From: Limanda limanda
Taxonomy: Eukaryota > Chordata > Actinopteri > Pleuronectiformes > Pleuronectidae
Direction of reading: 5' to 3'
Length of the DNA stretch: 64,000 nucleotides
NCBI RefSeq assembly: GCF_963576545.1
Contig: NW_026870431.1
Coordinates: 124,001-188,000, forward strand
Of the stretch, positions 8,741 through 22,344 are shown one piece after another. The translations under genes were made by a program, and so were the position numbers. Below the pieces are notes generated by a model. That model was not told the DNA's origin, did no database searches, and saw only the letters and a program-made list of their open reading frames with translations. Each line of letters begins with the position of its first letter. The first letter of the stretch is position 1.

Positions 8741-10814
8741 CAAGTAGGCTCTACCCCCACTAAATGGGGTTGCGCGCATCGACCAGTACCATCTTTGAGC
8801 TTCTCCGACTTTCGGAAGGGTTAGGGTTAGGGTTAGGGATGAAAGCACATAGGAGAAAGAGATATTCTTGAATAACTTTTTTTGTGAAGGTCGGAGAGAC
8901 TTGCAAGTAGGCTCTACCCCCACTAAATGGGGTAGCGCGCATCGATCGGTACCATCCTTGAGCTTCTCCGACTTTCGGAAGGGTTAGGGTTAGGGATGAA
9001 AGCACATAGGAGAAAGAGATATTCTTGAATAACTTTTTTTGTGAAGGTCGGAGAGACTTGCAAGTAGGCTCTACCCCCACTAAATGGGGTAGCGCACATC
9101 GATCGGTACCATCCTTGAGCTTCTCCGACTTTCGGAAGGGTTAGGGTTAGGGTTAGGGATGAAAGCACATAGGAGAAAGAGATATTCTTGAATAACTTTT
9201 TTGTGAAGGTCGGAGAGACTTGCAAGTAGGCTCTACCCCCACTAAATGGGGTAGCGCGCATCGATCGGTACCATCCTTGAGCTTCTCCGACTTTCGGAAG
9301 GGTTAGGGTTAGGGTTAGGGATGAAAGCACATAGGAGAAAGAGATATTCTTGAATAACTTTTTTTGTGAAGGTCGGAGAGACTTGGAAAGTGGTTGCATC
9401 TGGACTAATTTGGGTCCTGCGGATCGATTGGTATCATCCCCGAGCTTGTACGACCTTCGGAAGAGGTCGACCGACGAAATTCCCCCAAATCTGAGGAGAT
9501 ATTCTTGAATAACTTTTTTTGTGAAGGTCGGAGAGACTTGCAAGTAGGCTCTACCCCCACTAAATGGGGTTGCGCGCATCGATCGGTACCATCCTTGAGC
9601 TTCTCCGACTTTCGGAAGGGTTAGGGTTAGGGTTAGGGATGAAAGCACATAGGAGAAAGAGATATTCTTGAATAACTTTTTTTGTGAAGGTCGGAGAGAC
9701 TTGCAAGTAGGCTCTACCCCCACTAAATGGGGTAGCGCGCATCGATCGGTACCATCCTTGAGCTTCTCCGACTTTCGGAAGGGTTAGGGTTAGGGTTAGG
9801 GATGAAAGCACATAGGAGAAAGAGATATTCTTGAATAACTTTTTTTGTGAAGGTCGGAGAGACTTGAAAAGTGGTTGCATCTGGACTAATTTGGGTCCTG
9901 CAGATCGATTGGTATCATCCCCGAGCTTGTACGACCTTCGGAAGAGGTCGACCGACGAAATTCCCCCAAATCTGAGGAGATATTCTTGAATAACTTTTTT
10001 TGTGAAGGTCGGAGAGACTTGCAAGTAGGCTCTACCCCCACTAAATGGGGTAGCGCGCATCGATCGGTACCATCCTTGAGCTTCTCCGACTTTCGGAAGG
10101 GTTAGGGTTAGGGATGAAAGCACATAGGAGAAAGAGATATTCTTGAATAACTTTTTTTGTGAAGGTCGGAGAGACTTGCAAGTAGGCTCTACCCCCACTA
10201 AATGGGGTAGCACGCATCGATCGGTACCATCCTTGAGCTTCTCCGACTTTCGGAAGGGTTAGGGTTAGGGTTAGGGATGAAAGCACATAGGAGAAAGAGA
10301 TATTCTTGAATAACTTTTTTTTTGAAGGTCGGAGAGACTTGGAAAGTGGTTGCATCTGGACTAATTTGGGTCCTGCGGATCGATTGGTATCATCCCCGAG
10401 CTTGTACGACCTTCGGAAGAGGTCGACCGACGAAATTCCCCCAAATCTGAGGAGATATTCTTGAATAACTTTTTTTGTGAAGGTCGGAGAGACTTGCAAG
10501 TAGGCTCTACCCCCACTAAATGGGGTAGCACGCATCGATCGGTACCATCCTTGAGCTTCTCCGACTTTCGGAAGGGTTAGGGTTAGGGTTAGGGATGAAA
10601 GCACATAGGAGAAAGAGATATTCTTGAATAACTTTTTTTGTGAAGGTCGGAGAGACTTGGAAAGTGGTTGCATCTGGACTAATTTGGGTCCTGCGGATCG
10701 ATTGGTATCATCCCCGAGCTTGTACGACCTTCGGAAGAGGTCGACCGACGAAATTCCCCCAAATCTGAGGAGATATTCTTGAATAACTTTTTTTGTGAAG
10801 GTCGGAGAGACTTG
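8741..10814 (+). repeat. 2,718-bp higher-order repeat, copy 3 (partial, 2,074 bp)
   Basis: Follows copy 2 directly at an offset of 2,718 bp and matches it up to the A unit with motif at 10834. That unit reads GTTGCGCGC, where copy 2 (8116) reads GTAGCGCGC, and is followed by B instead of A. The retained length equals the length deleted from the 644-bp copy. Confidence 0.85.
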
Positions 10815-11132
10815 CAAGTAGGCTCTACCCCCACTAAATGGGGTTGCGCGCATCGATCGGTACCATCCTTGAGCTTCTCCGACTTTCGGAAGGGTTAGGG
10901 TTAGGGTTAGGGATGAAAGCACATAGGAGAAAGAGATATTCTTGAATAACTTTTTTTGTGAAGGTCGGAGAGACTTGGAAAGTGGTTGCATCTGGACTAA
11001 TTTGGGTCATGCGGATCGATTGGTACCATCCCCGAGCTTGTACGACCTTCGGAAGAGGTCGACCGACGAAATTCCCCCAAATCTGAGGAGATATTCTTGA
11101 ATAACTTTTTTTGTGAAGGTCGGAGAGACTTG
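10815..11132 (+). repeat. A+B dimer joining two higher-order repeats (318 bp)
   Basis: One A unit (GTTGCGCGC form) and one B unit. The B has GGGTCATGCGG in place of GGGTCCTGCGG (near 11009), a change I saw nowhere else. This dimer sits between the end of the 2,718-bp repeats and the start of the 2,888-bp repeat. Confidence 0.8.
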
Positions 11133-14020
11133 CAAGTAGGCTCTACCCCCACTAAATGGGGTAGCGCGCATCGATCGGTACCATCCTTGAGCTTCTCCGA
11201 CTTTCGGAAGGGTTAGGGTTAGGGTTAGGGATGAAAGCACATAGGAGAAAGAGATATTCTTGAATAACTTTTTTTGTGAAGGTCGGAGAGACTTGCAAGT
11301 AGGCTTTACCCCCACTAAATGGGGTAGCGCGCATCGATCGGTACCATCCTTGAGCTTCTCCGACTTTCGGAAGGGTTAGGGTTAGGGTTAGGGATGAAAG
11401 CACATAGGAGAAAGAGATATTCTTGAATAACTTTTTTTGTGAAGGTCGGAGAGACTTGGAAAGTGGTTGCATCTGGACTAATTTGGGTCCTGCAGATCGA
11501 TTGGTACCATCCCCGAGCTTGTACGACCTTCGGAAGAGGTCGACCGACGAAATTCCCCCAAATCTGAGGAGATATTCTTGAATAACTTTTTTTTTGAAGG
11601 TCGGAGAGACTTGCAAGTAGGCTCTACCCCCACTAAATGGGGTAGCGCGCATCGATCGGTACCATCCTTGAGCTTCTCCGACTTTCGGAAGGGTTAGGGT
11701 TAGGGTTAGGGATGAAAGCACATAGGAGAAAGAGATATTCTTGAATAACTTTTTTTGTGAAGGTCGGAGAGACTTGCAAGTAAGCTCTACCCCCACTAAA
11801 TGGGGTAGCGCGCATCGATCGGTACCATCCTTGAGCTTCTCCGACTTTCGGAAGGGTTAGGGTTAGGGTTAGGGATGAAAGCACATAGGAGAAAGAGATA
11901 TTCTTGAATAACTTTTTTTGTGAAGGTCGGAGAGACTTGCAAGTAGGCTCTACCCCCACTAAATGGGGTTGCGCGCATCGATCGGTACCATCCTTGAGCT
12001 TCTCCGACTTTCGGAAGGGTTAGGGTTAGGGTTAGGGATGAAAGCACATAGGAGAAAGAGATATTCTTGAATAACTTTTTTTGTGAAGGTCGGAGAGACT
12101 TGAAAAGTGGTTGCATCTGGACTAATTTGGGTCCTGCGGATCGATTGGTACCATCCCCGAGCTTGTACGACCTTCGGAAGAGGTCCACCGACGAAATTCC
12201 CCCAAATCTGAGGAGATATTCTTGAATAACTTTTTTTGTGAAGGTCGGAGAGACTTGCAAGTAGGCTCTACCCCCACTAAATGGGGTAGCGCGCATCGAT
12301 CGGTACCATCCTTGAGCTTCTCCGACTTTCGGAAGGGTTAGGGTTAGGGTTAGGGATGAAAGCACATAGGAGAAAGAGATATTCTTGAATAACTTTTTTT
12401 GTGAAGGTCGGAGAGACTTGCAAGTAGGCTCTACCCCCACTAAATGGGGTAGCGCGCATCGATCGGTACCATCCTTGAGCTTCTCCGACTTTCGGAAGGG
12501 TTAGGGTTAGGGTTAGGGATGAAAGCACATAGGAGAAAGAGATATTCTTGAATAACTTTTTTTGTGAAGGTCGGAGAGACTTGCAAGTAGGCTCTACCCC
12601 CACTAAATGGGGTAGCGCGCATCGATCGGTACCATCCTTGAGCTTCTCCGACTTTCGGAAGGGTTAGGGTTAGGGTTAGGGATGAAAGCACATAGGAGAA
12701 AGAGATATTCTTGAATAACTTTTTTTGTGAAGGTCGGAGAGACTTGAAAAGTGGTTGCATCTGGACTAATTTGGGTCCTGCGGATCGATTGGTACCATCC
12801 CCGAGCTTGTACGACCTTCGGAAGAGGTCGACCGACGAAATTCCCCCAAATCTGAGGAGATATTCTTGAATAACTTTTTTTGTGAAGGTCGGAGAGACTT
12901 GCAAGTAGGCTCTACCCCCACTAAATGGGGTTGCGCGCATCGACCAGTACCATCCTTGAGCTTCTCCGACTTTCGGAAGGGTTAGGGTTAGGGTTAGGGA
13001 TGAAAGCACATAGGAGAAAGAGATATTCTTGAATAACTTTTTTTGTGAAGGTCGGAGAGACTTGCAAGTAGGCTCTACCCCCACTAAATGGGGTAGCGCG
13101 CATCGATCGGTACCATCCTTGAGCTTCTCCGACTTTCGGAAGGGTTAGGGTTAGGGTTAGGGATGAAAGCACATAGGAGAAATAGATATTCTTGAATAAC
13201 TTTTTTTGTGAAGGTCGGAGAGACTTGCAAGTAGGCTCTACCCCCACTAAATGGGGTAGCGCACATCGATCGGTACCATCCTTGAGCTTCTCCGACTTTC
13301 GGAAGGGTTAGGGTTAGGGTTAGGGATGAAAGCACATAGGAGAAAGAGATATTCTTGAATAACTTTTTTTGTGAAGGTCGGAGAGACTTGCAAGTAGGCT
13401 CTACCCCCACTAAATGGGGTAGCGCGCATCGATCGGTACCATCCTTGAGCTTCTCCGACTTTCGGAAGGGTTAGGGTTAGGGATGAAAGCACATAGGAGA
13501 AAGAGATATTCTTGAATAACTTTTTTTGTGAAGGTCGGAGAGACTTGGAAAGTGGTTGCATCTGGACTAATTTGGGTCCTGCGGATCGATTGGTATCATC
13601 CCCGAGCTTGTACGACCTTCGGAAGAGGTCGACCGACGAAATTCCCCCAAATCTGAGGAGATATTCTTGAATAACTTTTTTTGTGAAGGTCGGAGAGACT
13701 TGCAAGTAGGCTCTACCCCCACTAAATGGGGTTGCGCGCATCGATCGGTACCATCCTTGAGCTTCTCCGACTTTCGGAAGGGTTAGGGTTAGGGTTAGGG
13801 ATGAAAGCACATAGGAGAAAGAGATATTCTTGAATAACTTTTTTTGTGAAGGTCGGAGAGACTTGGAAAGTGGTTGCATCTGGACTAATTTGGGTCCTGC
13901 GGATCGATTGGTACCATCCCCGAGCTTGTACGACCTTCGGAAGAGGTCGACCGACGAAATTCCCCCAAATCTGAGGAGATATTCTTGAATAACTTTTTTT
14001 GTGAAGGTCGGAGAGACTTG
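11133..14020 (+). repeat. 2,888-bp higher-order repeat, copy 1
   Basis: Thirteen A and five B units with one short A (13410): 13x163 + 5x155 - 6 = 2,888. Linked markers are GGCTTTACC (near 11307), CTGCAGATC followed by a nine-T tract (near 11594), GTAAGCTC (near 11782), GGTCCACC (near 12184), GACCAGTACCATCCTTG (near 12942) and GAAATAGATATTC (near 13182). Confidence 0.88.
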
Positions 14021-16753
14021 CAAGTAGGCTCTACCCCCACTAAATGGGGTAGCGCGCATCGATCGGTACCATCCTTGAGCTTCTCCGACTTTCGGAAGGG
14101 TTAGGGTTAGGGTTAGGGATGAAAGCACATAGGAGAAAGAGATATTCTTGAATAACTTTTTTTGTGAAGGTCGGAGAGACTTGCAAGTAGGCTTTACCCC
14201 CACTAAATGGGGTAGCGCGCATCGATCGGTACCATCCTTGAGCTTCTCCGACTTTCGGAAGGGTTAGGGTTAGGGTTAGGGATGAAAGCACATAGGAGAA
14301 AGAGATATTCTTGAATAACTTTTTTTGTGAAGGTCGGAGAGACTTGGAAAGTGGTTGCATCTGGACTAATTTGGGTCCTGCAGATCGATTGGTACCATCC
14401 CCGAGCTTGTACGACCTTCGGAAGAGGTCGACCGACGAAATTCCCCCAAATCTGAGGAGATATTCTTGAATAACTTTTTTTTTGAAGGTCGGAGAGACTT
14501 GCAAGTAGGCTCTACCCCCACTAAATGGGGTAGCGCGCATCGATCGGTACCATCCTTGAGCTTCTCCGACTTTCGGAAGGGTTAGGGTTAGGGTTAGGGA
14601 TGAAAGCACATAGGAGAAAGAGATATTCTTGAATAACTTTTTTTGTGAAGGTCGGAGAGACTTGCAAGTAAGCTCTACCCCCACTAAATGGGGTAGCGCG
14701 CATCGATCGGTACCATCCTTGAGCTTCTCCGACTTTTGGAAGGGTTAGGGTTAGGGTTAGGGATGAAAGCACATAGGAGAAAGAGATATTCTTGAATAAC
14801 TTTTTTTGTGAAGGTCGGAGAGACTTGCAAGTAGGCTCTACCCCCACTAAATGGGGTTGCGCGCATCGATCGGTACCATCCTTGAGCTTCTCCGACTTTC
14901 GGAAGGGTTAGGGTTAGGGTTAGGGATGAAAGCACATAGGAGAAAGAGATATTCTTGAATAACTTTTTTTGTGAAGGTCGGAGAGACTTGAAAAGTGGTT
15001 GCATCTGGACTAATTTGGGTCCTGCGGATCGATTGGTACCATCCCCGAGCTTGTACGACCTTCGGAAGAGGTCCACCGACGAAATTCCCCCAAATCTGAG
15101 GAGATATTCTTGAATAACTTTTTTTGTGAAGGTCGGAGAGACTTGCAAGTAGGCTCTACCCCCACTAAATGGGGTAGCGCGCATCGATCGGTACCATCCT
15201 TGAGCTTCTCCGACTTTCGGAAGGGTTAGGGTTAGGGTTAGGGATGAAAGCACATAGGAGAAAGAGATATTCTTGAATAACTTTTTTTGTGAAGGTCGGA
15301 GAGACTTGCAAGTAGGCTCTACCCCCACTAAATGGGGTAGCGCGCATCGATCGGTACCATCCTTGAGCTTCTCCGACTTTCGGAAGGGTTAGGGTTAGGG
15401 TTAGGGATGAAAGCACATAGGAGAAAGAGATATTCTTGAATAACTTTTTTTGTGAAGGTCGGAGAGACTTGCAAGTAGGCTCTACCCCCACTAAATGGGG
15501 TAGCGCGCATCGATCGGTACCATCCTTGAGCTTCTCCGACTTTCGGAAGGGTTAGGGTTAGGGTTAGGGATGAAAGCACATAGGAGAAAGAGATATTCTT
15601 GAATAACTTTTTTTGTGAAGGTCGGAGAGACTTGAAAAGTGGTTGCATCTGGACTAATTTGGGTCCTGCGGATCGATTGGTACCATCCCCGAGCTTGTAC
15701 GACCTTCGGAAGAGGTCGACCGACGAAATTCCCCCAAATCTGAGGAGATATTCTTGAATAACTTTTTTTGTGAAGGTCGGAGAGACTTGCAAGTAGGCTC
15801 TACCCCCACTAAATGGGGTTGCGCGCATCGACCAGTACCATCCTTGAGCTTCTCCGACTTTCGGAAGGGTTAGGGTTAGGGTTAGGGATGAAAGCACATA
15901 GGAGAAAGAGATATTCTTGAATAACTTTTTTTGTGAAGGTCGGAGAGACTTGCAAGTAGGCTCTACCCCCACTAAATGGGGTAGCGCGCATCGATCGGTA
16001 CCATCCTTGAGCTTCTCCGACTTTCGGAAGGGTTAGGGTTAGGGTTAGGGATGAAAGCACATAGGAGAAATAGATATTCTTGAATAACTTTTTTTGTGAA
16101 GGTCGGAGAGACTTGCAAGTAGGCTCTACCCCCACTAAATGGGGTAGCGCACATCGATCGGTACCATCCTTGAGCTTCTCCGACTTTCGGAAGGGTTAGG
16201 GTTAGGGTTAGGGATGAAAGCACATAGGAGAAAGAGATATTCTTGAATAACTTTTTTTGTGAAGGTCGGAGAGACTTGCAAGTAGGCTCTACCCCCACTA
16301 AATGGGGTAGCGCGCATCGATCGGTACCATCCTTGAGCTTCTCCGACTTTCGGAAGGGTTAGGGTTAGGGATGAAAGCACATAGGAGAAAGAGATATTCT
16401 TGAATAACTTTTTTTGTGAAGGTCGGAGAGACTTGGAAAGTGGTTGCATCTGGACTAATTTGGGTCCTGCGGATCGATTGGTATCATCCCCGAGCTTGTA
16501 CGACCTTCGGAAGAGGTCGACCGACGAAATTCCCCCAAATCTGAGGAGATATTCTTGAATAACTTTTTTTGTGAAGGTCGGAGAGACTTGCAAGTAGGCT
16601 CTACCCCCACTAAATGGGGTTGCGCGCATCGATCGGTACCATCCTTGAGCTTCTCCGACTTTCGGAAGGGTTAGGGTTAGGGTTAGGGATGAAAGCACAT
16701 AGGAGAAAGAGATATTCTTGAATAACTTTTTTTGTGAAGGTCGGAGAGACTTG
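14021..16753 (+). repeat. 2,888-bp higher-order repeat, copy 2 (right end diverges)
   Basis: All markers of copy 1 recur at +2,888: GGCTTTACC near 14195, the nine-T tract near 14482, GTAAGCTC near 14670, GGTCCACC near 15072, GACCAG near 15830, GAAATAG near 16070. The order matches up to the A unit with motif at 16610. Copy 1 then has B where copy 2 has A. A TTTTGG change near 14737 is absent from copy 1. The right part of this copy is also the left part of the 9,131-bp duplication. Confidence 0.85.
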
Positions 16754-19144
16754 CAAGTAGGCTCTACCCCCACTAAATGGGGTAGCGCGCATCGATCGGT
16801 ACCATCCTTGAGCTTCTCCGACTTTCGGAAGGGTTAGGGTTAGGGATGAAAGCACATAGGAGAAAGAGATATTCTTGAATAACTTTTTTTGTGAAGGTCG
16901 GAGAGACTTGGAAAGTGGTTGCATCTGGACTAATTTGGGTCCTGCGGATCGATTGGTACCATCCCCGAGCTTGTACGACCTTCGGAAGAGGTCGACCGAC
17001 GAAATTCCCCCAAATCTGAGGAGATATTCTTGAATAACTTTTTTTGTGAAGGTCGGAGAGACTTGCAAGTAGGCTCTACCCCCACTAAATGGGGTAGCGC
17101 GCATCGATCGGTACCATCCTTGAGCTTCTCCGACTTTCGGAAGGGTTAGGGTTAGGGTTAGGGATGAAAGCACATAGGAGAAAGAGATATTCTTGAATAA
17201 CTTTTTTTGTGAAGGTCGGAGAGACTTGGAAAGTGGTTGCATCTGGACTAATTTGGGTCCTGCGGATCGATTGGTATCATCCCCGAGCTTGTACGACCTT
17301 CGGAAGAGGTCGACCGACGAAATTCCCCCAAATCTGAGGAGATATTCTTGAATAACTTTTTTTGTGAAGGTCGGAGAGACTTGCAAGTAGGCTCTACCCC
17401 CACTAAATTGGGTAGCGCGCATCGATCGGTACCATCCTTGAGCTTCTCCGACTTTCGGAAGGGTTAGGGTTAGGGTTAGGGATGAAAGCACATAGGAGAA
17501 AGAGATATTCTTGAATAACTTTTTTTGTGAAGGTCGGAGAGACTTGCAAGTAGGCTCTACCCCCACTAAATGGGGTAGCACGCATCGATCGGTACCATCC
17601 TTGAGCTTCTCCGACTTTCGGAAGGGTTAGGGTTAGGGTTAGGGATGAAAGCACATAGGAGAAAGAGATATTCTTGAATAACTTTTTTTTTGAAGGTCGG
17701 AGAGACTTGGAAAGTGGTTGCATCTGGACTAATTTGGGTCCTGCGGATCGATTGGTATCATCCCCGAGCTTGTACGACCTTCGGAAGAGGTCGACCGACG
17801 AAATTCCCCCAAATCTGAGGAGATATTCTTGAATAACTTTTTTTGTGAAGGTCGGAGAGACTTGCAAGTAGGCTCTACCCCCACTAAATGGGGTTGCACG
17901 CATCGATCGGTACCATCCTTGAGCTTCTCCGACTTTCGGAAGGGTTAGGGTTAGGGTTAGGGATGAAAGCACATAGGAGAAAGAGATATTCTTGAATAAC
18001 TTTTTTTGTGAAGGTCGGAGAGACTTGCAAGTAGGCTCTACCCCCACTAAATGGGGTAGCGCGCATCGATCGGTACCATCCTTGAGCTTCTCCGACTTTC
18101 GGAAGGGTTAGGGTTAGGGTTAGGGATGAAAGCACATAGGAGAAAGAGATATTCTTGAATAACTTTTTTTGTGAAGGTCGGAGAGACTTGGAAAGTGGTT
18201 GCATCTGGACTATTTTGGGTCCTGCGGATCGATTGGTACCATCCCCGAGCTTGTACGACCTTCGGAAGAGGTCGACCGACGAAATTCCCCCCAATCTGAG
18301 GAGATATTCTTGAATAACTTTTTTTGTGAAGGTCGGAGAGACTTGCAAGTAGGCTCTACCCCCACTAAATGGGGTAGCGCGCATCGATCGGTACCATCCT
18401 TGAGCTTCTCCGACTTTCGGAAGGGTTAGGGTTAGGGTTAGGGATGAAAGCACATAGGAGAAAGAGATATTCTTGAATAACTTTTTTTGTGAAGGTCGGA
18501 GAGACTTGGAAAGTGGTTGCATCTGGACTAATTTGGGTCCTGCAGATCGATTGGTATCATCCCCGAGCTTGTACGACCTTCGGAAGAGGTCGACCGACGA
18601 AATTCCCCCAAATCTGAGGAGATATTCTTGAATAACTTTTTTTGTGAAGGTCGGAGAGACTTGCAAGTAGGCTCTACCCCCACTAAATGGGGTTGCACGC
18701 ATCGATCGGTACCATCCTTGAGCTTCTCCGACTTTCGGAAGGGTTAGGGTTAGGGTTAGGGATGAAAGCACATAGGAGAAAGAGATATTCTTGAATAACT
18801 TTTTTTGTGAAGGTCGGAGAGACTTGCAAGTAGGCTTTACCCCCACTAAATGGGGTAGCGCGCATCGATCGGTACCATCCTTGAGCTTCTCCGACTTTCG
18901 GAAGGGTTAGGGTTAGGGTTAGGGATGAAAGCACATAGGAGAAAGAGATATTCTTGAATAACTTTTTTTGTGAAGGTCGGAGAGACTTGGAAAGTGGTTG
19001 CATCTGGACAAATTTGGGTCCTGCGGATCGATTGGTACCATCCCCGAGCTTGTACGACCTTCGGAAGAGGTCGACCGACGAAATTCCCCCAAATCTGAGG
19101 AGATATTCTTGAATAACTTTTTTTGTGAAGGTCGGAGAGACTTG

Positions 19145-20744
19145 CAAGTAGGCTCTACCCCCACTAAATGGGGTAGCGCGCATCGATCGGTACCATCCTT
19201 GAGCTTCTCCGACTTTCGGAAGGGTTAGGGTTAGGGTTAGGGATGAAAGCACATAGGAGAAAGAGATATTCTTGAATAACTTTTTTTGTGAAGGTCGGAG
19301 AGACTTGCAAGTAGGCTCTACCCCCACTAAATGGGGTAGCGCGCATCGATCGGTACCATCCTTGAGCTTCTCCGACTTTCTGAAGGGTTAGGGTTAGGGT
19401 TAGGGATGAAAGCACATAGGAGAAAGAGATATTCTTGAATAACTTTTTTTGTGAAGGTCGGAGAGACTTGGAAAGTGGTTGCATCTGGACTAATTTGGGT
19501 CCTGCGGATCGATTGGTACCATCCCCGAGCTTGTACGACCTTCGGAAGAGGTCGACCGACGAAATTCCCCCAAATCTGAGGAGATATTCTTGAATAACTT
19601 TTTTTGTGAAGGTCGGAGAGACTTGCAAGTAGGCTCTACCCCCACTAAATGGGGTAGCGCGCATCGATCGGTACCATCCTTGAGCTTCTCCGACTTTCGG
19701 AAGGGTTAGGGTTAGGGTTAGGGATGAAAGCACATAGGAGAAAGAGATATTCTTGAATAACGTTTTTTGTGAAGGTCGGAGAGACTTGCAAGTAGGCTCT
19801 ACCCCCACTAAATGGGGTAACGCGCATCGATCGGTACCATCCTTGAGCTTCTCCGACTTTCGGAAGGGTTAGGGTTAGGGTTAGGGATGAAAGCACATAG
19901 GAGAAAGAGATATTCTTGAATAACTTTTTTTGTGAAGGTCGGAGAGACTTGGAAAGTGGTTGCATCTGGACTAATTTGGGTCCTGCGGATCGATTGGTAC
20001 CATCCCCGAGCTTGTACGACCTTCGAAAGAGGTCGACCGACGAAATTCCCCCAAATCTGAGGAGATATTCTTGAATAACTTTTTTTGTGAAGGTCGGAGA
20101 GACTTGCAAGTAGGCTCTACCCCCACTAAATGGGGTAGCGCGCATCGATCGGTACCATCCTTGAGCTTCTCCGACTTTTGGAAGGGTTAGGGTTAGGGTT
20201 AGGGATGAAAGCACATAGGAGAAAGAGATATTCTTGAATAACTTTTTTTGTGAAGGTCGGAGAGACTTGCAAGTAGGCTCTACCCCCACTAAATGGGGTA
20301 GCGCGCATCGATCGGTACCATCCTTGAGCTTCTCCGACTTTCGGAAGGGTTAGGGTTAGGGTTAGGGATGAAAGCACATAGGAGAAAGAGATATTCTTGA
20401 ATAACTTTTTTTGTGAAGGTCGGAGAGACTTGCAAGTAGGCTCTACCCCCACTAAATGGGGTAGCGCGCATCGATCGGTACCATCCTTGAGCTTCTCCGA
20501 CTTTCGGAAGGGTTAGGGTTAGGGATGAAAGCACATAGGAGAAAGAGATATTCTTGAATAACTTTTTTTGTGAAGGTCGGAGAGACTTGGAAAGTGGTTG
20601 CATCTGGACTAATTTGGGTCCTGCAGATCGATTGGTACCATCCCCGAGCTTGTACGACCTTCGGAAGAGGTCGACCGACGAAATTCCCCCAAATCTGAGG
20701 AGATATTCTTGAATAACTTTTTTTGTGAAGGTCGGAGAGACTTG
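19145..20744 (+). repeat. 1,600-bp repeat AABAABAAAB, copy 1 (nested)
   Basis: Seven A and three B with one short A: 7x163 + 3x155 - 6 = 1,600. Linked markers are TTTCTG in the second A, AACG plus GTAACG in the fourth, TTCGAAAG in the second B, TTTTGG in the fifth A and CTGCAGATC in the third B. Confidence 0.85.
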
Positions 20745-22344
20745 CAAGTAGGCTCTACCCCCACTAAATGGGGTAGCGCGCATCGATCGGTACCATCCTT
20801 GAGCTTCTCCGACTTTCGGAAGGGTTAGGGTTAGGGTTAGGGATGAAAGCACATAGGAGAAAGAGATATTCTTGAATAACTTTTTTTGTGAAGGTCGGAG
20901 AGACTTGCAAGTAGGCTCTACCCCCACTAAATGGGGTAGCGCGCATCGATCGGTACCATCCTTGAGCTTCTCCGACTTTCTGAAGGGTTAGGGTTAGGGT
21001 TAGGGATGAAAGCACATAGGAGAAAGAGATATTCTTGAATAACTTTTTTTGTGAAGGTCGGAGAGACTTGGAAAGTGGTTGCATCTGGACTAATTTGGGT
21101 CCTGCGGATCGATTGGTACCATCCCCGAGCTTGTACGACCTTCGGAAGAGGTCGACCGACGAAATTCCCCCAAATCTGAGGAGATATTCTTGAATAACTT
21201 TTTTTGTGAAGGTCGGAGAGACTTGCAAGTAGGCTCTACCCCCACTAAATGGGGTAGCGCGCATCGATCGGTACCATCCTTGAGCTTCTCCGACTTTCGG
21301 AAGGGTTAGGGTTAGGGTTAGGGATGAAAGCACATAGGAGAAAGAGATATTCTTGAATAACGTTTTTTGTGAAGGTCGGAGAGACTTGCAAGTAGGCTCT
21401 ACCCCCACTAAATGGGGTAACGCGCATCGATCGGTACCATCCTTGAGCTTCTCCGACTTTCGGAAGGGTTAGGGTTAGGGTTAGGGATGAAAGCACATAG
21501 GAGAAAGAGATATTCTTGAATAACTTTTTTTGTGAAGGTCGGAGAGACTTGGAAAGTGGTTGCATCTGGACTAATTTGGGTCCTGCGGATCGATTGGTAC
21601 CATCCCCGAGCTTGTACGACCTTCGAAAGAGGTCGACCGACGAAATTCCCCCAAATCTGAGGAGATATTCTTGAATAACTTTTTTTGTGAAGGTCGGAGA
21701 GACTTGCAAGTAGGCTCTACCCCCACTAAATGGGGTAGCGCGCATCGATCGGTACCATCCTTGAGCTTCTCCGACTTTTGGAAGGGTTAGGGTTAGGGTT
21801 AGGGATGAAAGCACATAGGAGAAAGAGATATTCTTGAATAACTTTTTTTGTGAAGGTCGGAGAGACTTGCAAGTAGGCTCTACCCCCACTAAATGGGGTA
21901 GCGCGCATCGATCGGTACCATCCTTGAGCTTCTCCGACTTTCGGAAGGGTTAGGGTTAGGGTTAGGGATGAAAGCACATAGGAGAAAGAGATATTCTTGA
22001 ATAACTTTTTTTGTGAAGGTCGGAGAGACTTGCAAGTAGGCTCTACCCCCACTAAATGGGGTAGCGCGCATCGATCGGTACCATCCTTGAGCTTCTCCGA
22101 CTTTCGGAAGGGTTAGGGTTAGGGATGAAAGCACATAGGAGAAAGAGATATTCTTGAATAACTTTTTTTGTGAAGGTCGGAGAGACTTGGAAAGTGGTTG
22201 CATCTGGACTAATTTGGGTCCTGCAGATCGATTGGTACCATCCCCGAGCTTGTACGACCTTCGGAAGAGGTCGACCGACGAAATTCCCCCAAATCTGAGG
22301 AGATATTCTTGAATAACTTTTTTTGTGAAGGTCGGAGAGACTTG
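20745..22344 (+). repeat. 1,600-bp repeat AABAABAAAB, copy 2 (nested)
   Basis: Repeats every marker of copy 1 at +1,600. The next A unit (22364) carries GGAAGTGTTAGGG and ends the match. The pair recurs inside the second 9,131-bp copy (about 28276-31475), and related versions follow at about 34.5-36.8 kb and 41.3-43.5 kb. Confidence 0.85.

Noticed and set aside
18199..18429. Plus-strand open frames of 76 codons at 18199-18429, 18998-19228 and 28129-28359
   Set aside because: They arise from single changes in a B unit (18213, 19010, 28141) that remove a stop codon present in every other B unit. They run from a B unit into the telomeric tract of the next A unit and have no gene-like features.
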